61,791 nt of DNA from Mycobacteriales bacterium (GCA_035714365.1 DASTMB010000056.1:1-61791), one strand, 5' to 3'. Positions 1 to 8,777 are shown, numbered from the stretch's first letter. Made by a program: numbers and translations. The notes: generated from the sequence alone by a model not told the origin.

Positions 1-1
1 C

Positions 2-523
2 GCCAAGAAGGCGGCCAAGCCCGCCAAGAAGGCCGCCGCGCCCAAGAAGACCCCGGCCAAGGCCGCGAAGCCCGCCGCCAAGGCCCCCGCCAAGCCCGCC
101 AAGGCCGCGAAGAAGGCGGCCAAGCCCGCCAAGCCGGCCAAGCCCGCGGGCGCCGCCGAGCCGGCCCGCCCCGTCGCGCCCGAGACCGCCCAGGCGGGCC
201 CCGCCACGCCGGCCGAGCCGCCGAACGCCGCCGACGCGGCGGGCGGGTCGCCGGCCGCCACCGTTCCGGACACCGCCCCGGCCGTCGCCACCCCGCCGGC
301 CCCGGCGAAGCCGGCCCGCCGCCGCCCCCGGGCGACGTTGGACGCGATGCCCGAGGCGTCCTCCCCGGCCGCCGCGCTGGACGCGGCCACCGCGGAGCTC
401 CCCGCCGTTCCGGAGGCGCCCGGGGCGCCGCCGGTCGAGCCCCCCGCAACGGACGAGGGCGCGGCGGCGGTGGACGCGTTCGCGGCGGCGGTCCGGCCGC
501 GGCGCGGCCTGCGGCGGCGTTAG
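2..523 (+). CDS. C-terminal part of a Lys/Ala/Pro-rich protein (5' end outside window)
   Basis: The frame is open from base 2 to the TAG at 521-523, about 173 codons. The first 50 or so residues are almost only Ala, Lys and Pro in KPAKKA-type repeats. An Ala/Pro/Glu stretch follows, and the end is an Arg cluster (RPRRGLRRR). Tails like this occur on histone H1-like and HU-like nucleoid proteins and as extensions on other actinobacterial nucleic-acid-binding proteins. The part that would define the family lies outside the window, so no function is assigned. A similar but unrelated tail is present on Ku in this window. Confidence 0.6.
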   Translation, partial: AKKAAKPAKKAAAPKKTPAKAAKPAAKAPAKPAKAAKKAAKPAKPAKPAGAAEPARPVAPETAQAGPATPAEPPNAADAAGGSPAATVPDTAPAVATPPAPAKPARRRPRATLDAMPEASSPAAALDAATAELPAVPEAPGAPPVEPPATDEGAAAVDAFAAAVRPRRGLRRR

Positions 524-621
524 CGCGAAAAAACCCGGTCGACGAGGGGGTCACAAAGCGGACTCCAGCCCCACCAGCCCCAGGAGTCACTACCGTACGT
601 ACACGAACGAACACAGCCCTC

Positions 622-651
622 TTGACTCCCACACCCTCCCCCCACTGTAAT
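622..651 (+). promoter_or_regulatory. Candidate housekeeping promoter of the whiB2-like gene
   Basis: TTGACT (622-627) and TGTAAT (646-651) are separated by 18 nt, a good match to a principal-sigma promoter. It would give a 5' UTR of about 130 nt before the start at 787. The rest of 524-786 holds no convincing ORF. Confidence 0.5.
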
Positions 652-786
652 TCCAGACATGTCATTCACCCCTCACCCGTCGCGGCGAGCCGCGGCGTGT
701 CGTGGTGGGGCCGCCACGGAGCGCTCGGGTGGGAGCGCACGGGCACGAGCGGGGCGGTCCGCCGCCACCGCGGAGCTGGAGGCGCG

Positions 787-1050
787 ATGAGCCTGCCCAT
801 GATCGACTTCGACCCGGCCGTCGACGACGAGGAGATGGCCTGGCAGGAGCGCGCCCTCTGCGCGCAGACGGACCCGGAGGCGTTCTTCCCGGAGAAGGGC
901 GGCAGCACCCGGGAGGCCAAGCGCATCTGCGTCGGGTGCGAGGTCAAGGCCGAGTGCCTCGCCTACGCCCTGGCGCACGACGAGCGGTTCGGCATCTGGG
1001 GCGGCCTTTCCGAGCGGGAGCGCCGCCGCCTCAAGCGCCGCGCCGGCTGA
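787..1050 (+). CDS. whiB2: WhiB-family transcriptional regulator, WhiB2/WhmD type
   Basis: An 87-aa WhiB protein, a [4Fe-4S] redox-sensing partner of the principal sigma factor. The four cluster cysteines are C25, C48, C51 and C57, followed by the GIWGG turn (69-73) and a basic C-terminus (RRRLKRRAG) for DNA contact. The sequence around AQTDPEAFFPEKGGSTREAK is typical of WhiB2/WhmD and Streptomyces WhiB, which act in septation and sporulation. The ATG at 787 is chosen because GGAGG (778-782) sits 4 nt before it. The next genes (GT2, DUF5719, metallopeptidase-like, DUF3499, manB) are the usual actinobacterial neighbours of whiB2, which supports the assignment. Its role in this organism is inferred. 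Confidence 0.93.
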   Translation: MSLPMIDFDPAVDDEEMAWQERALCAQTDPEAFFPEKGGSTREAKRICVGCEVKAECLAYALAHDERFGIWGGLSERERRRLKRRAG

Positions 1051-1197
1051 CCGGCCGCTGCGTCCACAGGCCGTTCACCGCTGTCCACAACGGCGGGCCC
1101 GGGCGTGAGAACGGCCGGTGACGCGGGTTAGTCTCTCCGGCGTCGGGCGCTCCCGATGTCGCCGAGTCCATCCCCGTCACCGTCGTTCCGGAGGGTC

Positions 1198-4100
1198 ATG
1201 CCGCCGCGCGCGCGCCTCGCGCACCCGCACCACCGGGTCACCGCCGTCGTCGTGAGCCACGACGGCGCGCGCTGGCTCCCGGACGTGCTGGCCGCGCTCG
1301 CCGCGCAGACGAGGCCCGCGCAGCGCGTGGTCGCCGCCGACACCGGAAGCAACGACGCCTCGCCGGCGCTGCTCGCGGAGGCGTTCGGCGCCGACGCGGT
1401 GACGGCGCTGCCGCGCACGACCGGCTTCGGTGCCGCGGTGGCGGCCGCGCTGGCGCACGCCGACGCGACGGGGGCCGAGCGCCCGCCGCCGCGCCGCCGC
1501 GCGAGCGACACCGAGGAGCCGCGCGAGCCGGTCCGCTGGGTCTGGCTGCTCCACGACGACAGCGCGCCCGAGCCGGACGCGCTCGAACGCCTCGTGGAGG
1601 CGGCCGAGGCGATGCCGTCGGCGACGGTCCTCGGGCCGAAGGCGCGCGACTGGGACGACCCCCGGCTGCTCGTGGAGGTCGGCTTCACGATCGACCGCGC
1701 GGGCCGCCGCGAGACCGGGCTGGAACGCCGCGAGTTCGACCAGGGCCAGCACGACGACGCCGGCGACGTCCTGGCCGTGGGCTCGGCGGGGATGCTGGTC
1801 CGCCGCGACGTGTGGGACGCGCTGGGCGGCTTCGACCCGCGGCTGCCGCTGTTCCGCGACGACCTCGACCTCGGCTGGCGCGCCAACGCCGCCGGGCACC
1901 GGGTCACGGTCGTCCCCGCCGCCCGCATCCGGCACGCCCGCGCCGCGACGCTCGGCCGTCGCCCGCTCGCGGCCGCCCACGGCAGCGCGCACGGCGTCGA
2001 CCGGCGCCACTCCCTCGCGGTCCTGCTCGCCAACCTCCCCGCCCTCGCGGCCGTGCTCGCCGCGCCCCGGCTGCTGGCCGGCGCGCTGCTGCGCACGGTC
2101 GGCTTCCTGCTGACCCGCCAGGTCGCCGAGGCGCGCGACGAGGTCGCCGCCGTGGCGTGGAACGTCCGGCACCTCCCCGACCTCCTCCGCGCCCGCCGGC
2201 GCCGCCGCGCGACGCGGACGCTGCCCTGGTCGGCCGTCCGGCCGCTGTTCACCGGCCGCACGGCGCGGCTGCGCGGCTACCTCGAACAGCTCGGCGACTG
2301 GCTCACCGGCGGCGGGGGAGACGGCGTCGCGCCCGGCGAGGACGGCGACGACGACCTCCCGCCGCCCGCGCCCCGGCGCCGCGGCGAGATCCTCACCGCC
2401 CGCCCCGGCCTCACCACCGTCGCCGCCGTGACCGTCGTCACGCTGCTCGCCGCGCGCGGCCTGCTCGGCGGCGGCCGGCTGTTCGGCGGCGCGCTGCTGC
2501 CCGCGCCGGACGGCGCGAGCGACCTCGCCCGTACCTACGCCGCCTCCTGGCGCTCCACCGTCGGCGCCGGCTCCGCCGCGGGCGCCCCGCCCGCCGTCGC
2601 GGTGCTCGCCGCGCTGTCCTGGCTGCTGCTCGGCAAGGCGTGGCTCGCCACCGACGTGCTCGTGCTCGGCTGCGTCCCCCTCGCCGCCGCCACCGCCTAC
2701 GCCACCGCCCGCCGCCTCACCACCTCGGTCCCGCTGCGCGTGTGGGCGGCGGTCGCGTACGCGTTCGTGCCCGTCGGCACCGGCGCCGTCGCCACCGGCC
2801 ACCTCGACGCGGCGGTCGCCCTGGCGGCCGCGCCCGCGCTGCTGCTCGCCGGCTACCGGCTGCTCACCGACGATCCCCGCTACACCGGCTGGCGCACGTC
2901 GTTCGGTACCGGGCTCGGCCTTGCCGTCGCGATCGCGTTCGCGCCCCAGCTCGCGCTGCTCGCGGCCGTCCCGCTCGCGGTGGGCGCGCTCGTGCTCCTG
3001 CTCGGCGCCACGCCCGCCAGCCGCGCCGGCGCGGTCCGCCGGATCGCCGCCGTCGCCCTCACGCTCGGCACGGCGCTCGCGGTGCTGTTCCCGTGGTCGC
3101 TGCGGCTGTTCACCGACCCCGGCCTGCTCGCCGGCGGCACGCCGTCCGCCCGCGGCGGCGCCGCCCCCCGCGCCCTCGACCTGCTGCTGCTCCGGCCCGG
3201 GCCGGTCGCGGCGCCGTGGGCGTTCGTGACCGCGGGCCTGCTCCTCGCCGCCCTCGCCGCCCTCGTCCGCGAACGCCGTGTCGGCGCGGCGCTCGCCTGC
3301 TGGGGCGTCGCCGCCGTCGCCTACGCCGACGCGTTCGTCAGCGCGCGCGGCACCGGCTCGCTGCCCGCGACGTTCCCGGGCGTGCCGCTCGCCGTCGCCG
3401 CCGCCGCGCTCGTCGCGGCCGCCGTGCTCGCCGCCGACGGCGCCCGCGAACGCCTCGCCGCCCGCAGCTTCGGCTGGCGGCAGCCCACCGCCGCGCTCCT
3501 CGCCGCCGTCGCCGCGGTCGGCCCGCTCGTCGCCGCCGGGGCCTGGGTCACCCGCGGCGCCGCGCACCCGCTCGACCGCACCCAGCCCGCGCGGCTCCCC
3601 GCCGCCGCCGTCGCGCAGCTCGACCGCGAGCCGGGCAGCCGCGTGCTCTGGCTCCGCGCCGACGACGACGCCGGCGTCTCCTACGTCCTCAGCGCGCCCG
3701 AGGGCCCGGACGCCGGCGACGCCGACCTGCCGCGCCCCGGCGTCGCGATGCGGCTGCTGGACCGGCTCGTCGGCGACCTCGCCGTCCCGCGCGGCAGCAC
3801 CGCGGCCGAGGGGCTCGCGACGTTCGCCGTGCGCTACGTCGCCGTCGCCGACCCCGTCCCCGGCTGGCTGGCCACCGCCCTGGACGCCCAGTCCGGCCTC
3901 GCGCGGGTCAACTTCCAGGGCGACGTCCGCGTGTGGCGCACCCTCACCCCCGCCGCCCGCCTCACCGTGCTGCCGCCGGTGCTGGCCGGCACCGCGCGGT
4001 CGGGCGCGTTCGCGACCCGCGACCAGCTCCGGCTCACGCCGCCCGCGCCGCTGCACGCGTTCCGCGAGGCGGCCCGCACCACCGTCCCCGCCGGTGCCGA

Positions 4101-4446
4101 CGGGCGCCTGCTCGCCCTGTCCGAACGCGCCGACCGCGGCTGGGTCGCCACCCTCGACGGGAAGCCGTTGCGCCGCGTCACCGTGTGGGGCTGGGCGCAG
4201 GGCTTCGAGCTGCCCGCCAACGGCGGCGTGCTCCGGCTGCGCCACGACGGCTCCCGCCGCGACACCGCGCTCGCCGTGCAGGGGCTGCTGCTGCTCGTCG
4301 CGCTCGTCCTCGCCGCCCCCTCGGTACGCCGCGCCGACGACGAGCCCGACCCCGACGCCGAGGACACGACGCCGCCCGAGCCCGCGCTGGCCGGCGCCGC
4401 CCCCGGCGGCCCGGACGCCCCCCGCAACGTCAGGACCGTGCGATGA
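1198..4446 (+). CDS. Membrane-bound family 2 glycosyltransferase
   Basis: A protein of about 1082 aa. The N-terminal third (residues about 14-250) is a GT-A family 2 domain: TAVVVSHDGARWL start, LLHDDSAPEPDAL with the acidic metal-site motif (H119-D120-D121), and FRDDLDLGW (219-227). A hydrophilic linker and roughly a dozen hydrophobic segments follow (about 390-800), then an extracytoplasmic domain and a last helix near the C-terminus. This is the large GT2 protein always found beside whiB2 in actinomycetes; its donor and acceptor are unknown, but it is probably in envelope glycan or glycoprotein assembly. ATG 1198 has GGAGGG directly upstream with a very short spacer. ATG 1156 is an in-frame alternative (14 residues longer). 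It overlaps the next gene by ATGA. Confidence 0.87.
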   Translation: MPPRARLAHPHHRVTAVVVSHDGARWLPDVLAALAAQTRPAQRVVAADTGSNDASPALLAEAFGADAVTALPRTTGFGAAVAAALAHADATGAERPPPRRRASDTEEPREPVRWVWLLHDDSAPEPDALERLVEAAEAMPSATVLGPKARDWDDPRLLVEVGFTIDRAGRRETGLERREFDQGQHDDAGDVLAVGSAGMLVRRDVWDALGGFDPRLPLFRDDLDLGWRANAAGHRVTVVPAARIRHARAATLGRRPLAAAHGSAHGVDRRHSLAVLLANLPALAAVLAAPRLLAGALLRTVGFLLTRQVAEARDEVAAVAWNVRHLPDLLRARRRRRATRTLPWSAVRPLFTGRTARLRGYLEQLGDWLTGGGGDGVAPGEDGDDDLPPPAPRRRGEILTARPGLTTVAAVTVVTLLAARGLLGGGRLFGGALLPAPDGASDLARTYAASWRSTVGAGSAAGAPPAVAVLAALSWLLLGKAWLATDVLVLGCVPLAAATAYATARRLTTSVPLRVWAAVAYAFVPVGTGAVATGHLDAAVALAAAPALLLAGYRLLTDDPRYTGWRTSFGTGLGLAVAIAFAPQLALLAAVPLAVGALVLLLGATPASRAGAVRRIAAVALTLGTALAVLFPWSLRLFTDPGLLAGGTPSARGGAAPRALDLLLLRPGPVAAPWAFVTAGLLLAALAALVRERRVGAALACWGVAAVAYADAFVSARGTGSLPATFPGVPLAVAAAALVAAAVLAADGARERLAARSFGWRQPTAALLAAVAAVGPLVAAGAWVTRGAAHPLDRTQPARLPAAAVAQLDREPGSRVLWLRADDDAGVSYVLSAPEGPDAGDADLPRPGVAMRLLDRLVGDLAVPRGSTAAEGLATFAVRYVAVADPVPGWLATALDAQSGLARVNFQGDVRVWRTLTPAARLTVLPPVLAGTARSGAFATRDQLRLTPPAPLHAFREAARTTVPAGADGRLLALSERADRGWVATLDGKPLRRVTVWGWAQGFELPANGGVLRLRHDGSRRDTALAVQGLLLLVALVLAAPSVRRADDEPDPDAEDTTPPEPALAGAAPGGPDAPRNVRTVR

Positions 4447-5963
4447 AGCGCCCGCCGTTCGCCCTGCTGTCGGTCGTCGTGCTGCTCGGCGCGGCGCTCG
4501 CCGCCGCCCGCACCGCCGACCCGGCGCCGCGCCGCGCCGCCGCCGCGCTGCACGAGACGCGGCCGGTCGAGGGCTCGCTCGCCGTCTGCCCGGAGCTGCT
4601 CAAGAGCGGCACCGACGTCGTCACCCGCCTCACCGCCGGCGTCGCGACCGCCGGCGAGGTGAGTGTCCGCGCCGCGACGCTCGTGCGCGGCAGCGGCCTC
4701 GGTGCCGAGGTGCTGCGCAGCGGTGCCCGCGTCGGCGCGCTGCGGTTGCAGAGCGACTCCTCCGTCGCCGCCGTCGTCACCGCCACCGGGCCGCAGGCCG
4801 GCGGCCTGGAGGTCGAGCAGGTCTCCCGCGGCGACGACGGCCTGCACCGCGGCTGGGCAGGGACGCGGTGCGAGGCACCGAGCGCCGACTCGTGGTTCCT
4901 CGGCGGTGTCACCACCCAGGGCAACGAGACCCAGCTCGTGCTCGTCAACCCCTACGACGACCCGGCGCTGGTCCGCGTCGAGGTCCACGGCACCCGTGGG
5001 CTGATCGACGTGCCCGAGCTCGACGGCATCGTGCTCGGCCCCCGCGCCCGCGTCGTCCGCGAGCTCGGCAGCATCGTCCCCGACGAGCGCACCCTCGCCG
5101 TCCACGTGCTCGCCCGCGAGGGCCGCGTCGCGCCCGCCGTGCGCGTCGCGCGTACCAAGGGCTCGGTCCCGCTCGGCGTCGACTGGTTGCCGCGGCTCAC
5201 CTCCGCCGGCACGCAGGTCGACGTCCCCGGCATCCCCGCCGGCAACGGCGCCCGCCGCCTGTTCGTCTTCGCGCCCGGCGAGGACGCGGTGCACCTGCGC
5301 GTGCAGTTCACGCTCGCCGACGAGCAGTTCGTGCCCGACGGGTTCGACGACATCGAGGTGCCGCCCGGGCAGCCGATGGCGTTCGACCTCACCAAGGTGC
5401 TCCAGGTCGTCGACCAGCGCACCGCGGTGCGGACGCAGCAGGCGACGGCGCTGCGGGTGTTCGCCGAGGGCGGGCCGGTGTTCGTGGCGGCGTTCGCGGA
5501 GAGCCGCGCCACCTACGGCCCGATCCAGGAGCTCTCCTTCGTCGGCGCCGCCGGGCCGCTCACCGGGCCCACGCTCGTCACCGAGGCCCGCAACGTCCGC
5601 GGCATGAACTGCACGCTGCTCCTCTCCGCCCCCGACGGCCTGGCCCGCGTCCGCGTCGAGACGCTGGTGCAGGAGGGCCACGCCGGCACGCCGGTCCGCC
5701 GCGTCGTCACCGTCCCGCAGGGCAGGCTCGTCACGTTCTCGTACGCGAAGTTCCTGCCGCAGGACGCGCTCCAGGCGGTCGTCGTCACGCCCGACACCGA
5801 CCTCGCGCCGGTCTACGTCACCCGGGTGATCTCCGAGCAGGGCAAGCGCGGCCCGCTGTTCACGACGCAGGCGCTGGTGACGCAGCCGACCGCCGGCCTG
5901 GACGTGCCGTTCGTCACCGCCGACCCGACCGCCGCCCTCCCCGCCGCCAACCGCCGCGACTGA
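4443..5963 (+). CDS. DUF5719 family secreted protein
   Basis: A 506-aa protein with a classic signal peptide (MKRPP, then a hydrophobic core ending near AAA at 19-21). The rest looks like an all-beta extracytoplasmic protein with repeated sandwich-like segments, and no catalytic motif is visible. It matches the DUF5719 protein that follows the whiB2-linked glycosyltransferase in many actinomycetes. The start ATG overlaps the glycosyltransferase stop (ATGA, 4443-4446), so the two are translationally coupled and probably act together at the envelope. The biochemical role is unknown. The stop at 5963 faces a convergent gene 18 nt away. Confidence 0.82.
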   Translation: MKRPPFALLSVVVLLGAALAAARTADPAPRRAAAALHETRPVEGSLAVCPELLKSGTDVVTRLTAGVATAGEVSVRAATLVRGSGLGAEVLRSGARVGALRLQSDSSVAAVVTATGPQAGGLEVEQVSRGDDGLHRGWAGTRCEAPSADSWFLGGVTTQGNETQLVLVNPYDDPALVRVEVHGTRGLIDVPELDGIVLGPRARVVRELGSIVPDERTLAVHVLAREGRVAPAVRVARTKGSVPLGVDWLPRLTSAGTQVDVPGIPAGNGARRLFVFAPGEDAVHLRVQFTLADEQFVPDGFDDIEVPPGQPMAFDLTKVLQVVDQRTAVRTQQATALRVFAEGGPVFVAAFAESRATYGPIQELSFVGAAGPLTGPTLVTEARNVRGMNCTLLLSAPDGLARVRVETLVQEGHAGTPVRRVVTVPQGRLVTFSYAKFLPQDALQAVVVTPDTDLAPVYVTRVISEQGKRGPLFTTQALVTQPTAGLDVPFVTADPTAALPAANRRD

Positions 5964-5981
5964 CCGCGGCCGGCCGGGGCG

Positions 5982-6428
5982 CTACTCGTCGTCGTCCGGC
6001 GGGTCGAGCACGTCCGGGTCGATGCCGAGCCCCCGCGCGACCTCCGTCACGACCACGTCGAGCACCAGGTCGGCCAGGTCGGCCGGGTCGAGCGCCCGCG
6101 CCTCCAACGGCCGCCGGTAGATCACGATCCGCGCCGGCTGCCCCGGCACGGCCGGCACCAGCCGCGACAGCGGCACCACGTCGTCGGAGATCGCGTCCGG
6201 CGGCGGCACGTCCTCGACCGCGAACTCCAGCTTCGCCAGCTCCTCGGACCAGTGCTCCTCCAGGTGCTCCACCGCGTCGAGCACCAGGTCGTCGAAGCGC
6301 TCGGCGGGCGTGCGCGACAGCGGCAGGTGCGGCGGGGCCAGCGGCCCGCGCAGTCCGCGCCCGCGCCGGTCGCGCCGGGCGCGCCGCGCCCGCGCCGAAC
6401 CCTCGGCACCGCCCGCACCCGACTCCAC
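5982..6428 (-). CDS. Zincin-like metallopeptidase-family protein lacking the HExxH motif
   Basis: A 148-aa protein related to the small zincin-like family (PF06262 type) that sits between whiB2 and manB in actinomycetes (Rv3259-like position). Family members normally carry HExGH-like zinc ligands just before a GID segment. Here the equivalent stretch reads VTEVARGLGIDPDVLD (about 121-136), with no histidine pair, so peptidase activity is unlikely. The N-terminus is Arg-rich. The GTG start at 6428 is preceded by TAGGGT (6440-6435) and six bases, a leaderless arrangement. It is convergent with DUF5719 and divergent from DUF3499. Family assignment rests on position plus partial motif similarity. 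Confidence 0.72.
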   Translation of the reverse strand: MESGAGGAEGSARARRARRDRRGRGLRGPLAPPHLPLSRTPAERFDDLVLDAVEHLEEHWSEELAKLEFAVEDVPPPDAISDDVVPLSRLVPAVPGQPARIVIYRRPLEARALDPADLADLVLDVVVTEVARGLGIDPDVLDPPDDDE

Positions 6429-6444
6429 GGCGTCACCCTAGTGC

Positions 6445-6495
6445 GGCGCTTCCGGGAAGCGGGTCCCGCACGGAGAAAGCGCGAAACGCTTCCCG
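6445..6495. repeat. Dispersed intergenic repeat, copy A
   Basis: A 51-bp sequence that recurs at 37987-38037 with 46 of 51 identical bases. It begins GGCGCTTCCGGGAAGC, contains TCCCGCACGG and GAAAGCGCG, and ends AACGCTTCCCG. It holds the palindrome CTTCC-G-GGAAG. It lies between two divergent genes, 97 nt upstream of the DUF3499 start. Confidence 0.75.
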
Positions 6496-6591
6496 ACCGC
6501 CCGTGCGCCGCCGGACCAGTCCGCGACACGAACGCCGCCGTTCCCGCTGAATTGACCGCCCCGACGGCGCCCCCGGCGTTACCGTGCGCGG

Positions 6592-6930
6592 GTGACCCCA
6601 ACCCGCCGCTGCTCGCGGACCGCGTGCACCGACGCCGCGGTGGCGACGCTCACCTACGTGTACGCCGAGTCGCAGGCCGTCGTCGGCCCGCTGGCGGCGG
6701 CGCACGAGCCGCACCAGTACGACCTCTGCGAGCCGCACGCCGCTCGCCTCACCGCGCCGCGCGGCTGGGAGGTGGTGCGCCTCGACGGGCCGCCGGAGCC
6801 GGTGCAGCCGACGCGCGACGACCTGGAGGCGCTGGCCGACGCGGTGCGCGAGGCGGCGCGGTCGTTCGAGGGCGCCGACTCCCTGCGCCGCGGCCACCTG
6901 CGGATCCTTCGCACGCCCACCCAGGCCTAA
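6592..6930 (+). CDS. DUF3499 family protein
   Basis: A 112-aa protein matching the DUF3499 family found next to manB and whiB2 (Rv3258c-type). It opens with RCSRTACTDAAVATLTYVY. Together with YDLCEPHAARL (about 45-55) this gives Cys7, Cys12, Cys47 and His50, a likely metal site, though that is inference. GWEVVRL is also typical. The GTG start at 6592 is preceded by TACCGT (6580-6585) and six bases, so it is probably leaderless. TTGACC at 6552-6557 is too far upstream for an ideal -35. Function unknown. Confidence 0.85.
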   Translation: MTPTRRCSRTACTDAAVATLTYVYAESQAVVGPLAAAHEPHQYDLCEPHAARLTAPRGWEVVRLDGPPEPVQPTRDDLEALADAVREAARSFEGADSLRRGHLRILRTPTQA

Positions 6931-6961
6931 GTGGGCCGAACCCGGACATAAGCCTCCGGGG

Positions 6962-6990
6962 CTCAAGTTCGTCACCCGTTCGGCCGATCA
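6962..6990 (+). promoter_or_regulatory. Sigma-28/FliA-like promoter candidate
   Basis: CTCAAG (6962-6967), 15 nt, then GCCGATCA (6983-6990). This fits the consensus described for FliA/WhiG-type sigma factors in actinomycetes (CTCA(A/C)-like -35, GCCGATAA-like -10). It lies 46 nt upstream of the small zinc-ribbon gene. A second similar site is at 27824-27852. Confidence 0.4.
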
Positions 6991-7035
6991 GGACGGGGAA
7001 CCCATGACGGCCACCACGCCCGAGGAGACCCCCTC

Positions 7036-7212
7036 ATGCCGCGCTGCGAGTCCTGCGCCAGCCACTCCGTCACCCGCATCAGCATCACGATGGCCGAGGG
7101 CGCCGTGGTGGACTTCACGTCCTGCCACCGCTGCGAGCACAAGACGTACGCCGCCGACGGCGAGCACGTGCCGCTCGACCGGGTCCTCACCCTCGCCGCG
7201 AAGAAGAAGTAA
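7036..7212 (+). CDS. Small zinc-ribbon protein
   Basis: A 58-aa ORF: MPRCESCASHSVTRISITM, then FTSCHRCEHKTY, ending in a Lys cluster. Two CxxC knuckles (C4/C7 and C30/C33) give a one-zinc ribbon. GAGGAG (7022-7027) sits 8 nt before the ATG. Similar short CxxC proteins occur just before manB in other actinomycetes. The partner (nucleic acid or protein) is unknown. It ends 27 nt before manB, but manB appears to have its own promoter. Confidence 0.75.
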   Translation: MPRCESCASHSVTRISITMAEGAVVDFTSCHRCEHKTYAADGEHVPLDRVLTLAAKKK

Positions 7213-7239
7213 CGCGCGCGGCGGGTAGCATGCGGCCTC

Positions 7240-8610
7240 GTGCCGAACGCTGCGCCCGCCCCCGACGTCTCCGCCATCGTCAAGGCGTACGACGTCCGCG
7301 GTGTCGTCCCCGACCAGCTCGACACCGAGGTGGCCCGCCTGTTCGGCGCGGCGTTCGCCGAGTTCGCCGGGGCGCCCGCGATCGTGATCGCGTACGACAT
7401 GCGCCCGAGCAGCCCCGAGCTGGCCGGCGCGTTCGCCGAGGGCGTGACCAGCCAGGGCGTCGACGCGATCGTCGCCGGGCTGGCCAGCACGGATCTCCTG
7501 TACTTCGCGAGCGGCCACCTGGACCTGCCGGGCGCGATGTTCACGGCGAGCCACAACCCCGCCCGGTACAACGGCATCAAGCTCTGCCTCGCGGGCGCCG
7601 CCCCGGTCGGGCAGGACACCGGCCTCGCCGCGCTGCGCGACCGGGTCAACGCCGGCGGCCCGCCGCCGCGGGACACGCAGGGCGAGGTGCGCCGCCAGGA
7701 CCTGCTCGACGCGTACGTCGCGCACATGCACTCGCTGGTCGACCTCTCCGGCATCCGCCGCCTCAAGGTCGTGGCCGACGCCGGCAACGGCATGGGCGGC
7801 TACACCGTCCCCGCCGTCTTCGCCGGGCTGCCGATCGACCTGACCGAGCTGTACTTCGAGCTCGACGGCACGTTCCCCAACCACGAGGCCAACCCGATCG
7901 AGCCGGAGAACGTCGCCGACCTGCGCAAGGCGGTGATCGAGCACGGCGCGGACATCGGACTGGCGTTCGACGGCGACGCCGACCGCTGCTTCGTCATCGA
8001 CGAGCGCGGCGAGATCGTGTCGCCGAGCGCGATCACCGCGCTGGTCGCCGAGCGCGAGCTGCGCCGCGACCCCGGCGCCACCGTGATCCACAACCTGATC
8101 TGCTCCCGCACCGTCCCGGAGGTGGTCCGCGAGAACGGCGGCACGCCGGTGCGCACCCGCGTCGGCCACTCGTTCATCAAGGCGGAGATGGCGCGCACGG
8201 GCGCGGTGTTCGGCGGCGAGCACAGCGGCCACTTCTACTTCCGCGAGTTCTGGCGCGCCGACTCCGGCATGCTCGCCGCGCTGCACGTCCTCGCCGCCCT
8301 CGGCGGGCAGGACGGCCCGCTGTCGGCGCTGCTGACCCGCTACGACCGCTACGCCGCGAGCGGCGAGATCAACTCCACCGTCACCGACGCGGCCGCGACC
8401 GCGAAGCGCGTGGAGGAGGCGTTCGCCGGGCGGGAGGGGGTCGAGGTCGACCACCTCGACGGCCTCACCGTGAGCGCGAAGGACTGGTGGTTCAACCTCC
8501 GCCCGTCCAACACCGAGCCGTTGCTGCGCCTCAACGCCGAGGCCACCGACGCACCGACCATGACCCGCGTGCGCGACGAGGTGCTCGCGCTGGTGAGAGG
8601 GACGCCGTGA
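7240..8610 (+). CDS. manB: Phosphomannomutase/phosphoglucomutase
   Basis: A 456-aa alpha-D-phosphohexomutase that interconverts mannose-6-P and mannose-1-P (and possibly the glucose pair), feeding GDP-mannose and envelope glycans. All four family motifs are present: catalytic TASHNP (102-107, Ser104), Mg-binding FDGDADR (243-249), sugar-binding GEHSGH (326-331) and phosphate-binding RPSNTEP (421-427). Length is normal. The start is GTG 7240, preceded by TAGCAT (7226-7231) and eight bases, so it is probably leaderless. It is the first gene of a tightly overlapping set with Trm112-like, isomerase and CDF genes (GTGA, GTGA, ATGA junctions). The mannose specificity is inferred from context. Confidence 0.95.
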   Translation: MPNAAPAPDVSAIVKAYDVRGVVPDQLDTEVARLFGAAFAEFAGAPAIVIAYDMRPSSPELAGAFAEGVTSQGVDAIVAGLASTDLLYFASGHLDLPGAMFTASHNPARYNGIKLCLAGAAPVGQDTGLAALRDRVNAGGPPPRDTQGEVRRQDLLDAYVAHMHSLVDLSGIRRLKVVADAGNGMGGYTVPAVFAGLPIDLTELYFELDGTFPNHEANPIEPENVADLRKAVIEHGADIGLAFDGDADRCFVIDERGEIVSPSAITALVAERELRRDPGATVIHNLICSRTVPEVVRENGGTPVRTRVGHSFIKAEMARTGAVFGGEHSGHFYFREFWRADSGMLAALHVLAALGGQDGPLSALLTRYDRYAASGEINSTVTDAAATAKRVEEAFAGREGVEVDHLDGLTVSAKDWWFNLRPSNTEPLLRLNAEATDAPTMTRVRDEVLALVRGTP

Positions 8611-8777
8611 ACCTGGACCCGTCGCTGCTCGAGATCCTCGCCTGCCCCGACTGCCACGCGGCGCTGGAGGTCAACGACGCCGAGTCGGCGCTCGACTGCA
8701 CCGGCTGCGGGCTGCGCTACCCGGTGCGCGACGACATCCCGGTGCTGCTCGTCGACGAGGCGGTCAAGACCCGGTGA
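8607..8777 (+). CDS. Trm112 family protein
   Basis: A 56-aa zinc-finger protein of the Trm112 family: LLEILACPDCHAALEV, then LDCTGCGLRYPVRDDIPVLL. Two CxxC pairs (C13/C16 and C32/C35) bind one zinc. In bacteria these are small partners of methyltransferases or other enzymes. In actinomycetes the gene is regularly between manB and the sugar isomerase. The GTG start overlaps the manB stop (GTGA at 8607-8610) and its own stop overlaps the next start the same way, so all three are coupled. Confidence 0.88.
   Translation: MNLDPSLLEILACPDCHAALEVNDAESALDCTGCGLRYPVRDDIPVLLVDEAVKTR

Noticed and set aside
528-543. A-tract AAAAAACCCG upstream of whiB2 resembling the whiB7 promoter A-tract
   Set aside because: No -35/-10 pair with correct spacing follows, and a better promoter is at 622-651.
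1812-5963. Very long open frames (1383 and 1090 codons) in alternative frames over the glycosyltransferase and DUF5719 genes, and similar frames elsewhere
   Set aside because: They are Arg/Pro/Ala-rich shadows caused by high G+C; the real genes have recognisable domains, signal peptides and matched junctions.
6530-6543. GAAC-N6-GTTC near the DUF3499 promoter as a LexA box
   Set aside because: The actinobacterial LexA site needs GAAC-N4-GTTC; the spacing is wrong and no SOS gene follows.
7004-7228. A short ORF starting at ATG 7004, upstream of manB
   Set aside because: Overlaps the zinc-ribbon gene (7036-7212) out of frame; composition is Ser/Thr/Arg-rich without motif, and the zinc-ribbon frame has a good SD and CxxC pairs.
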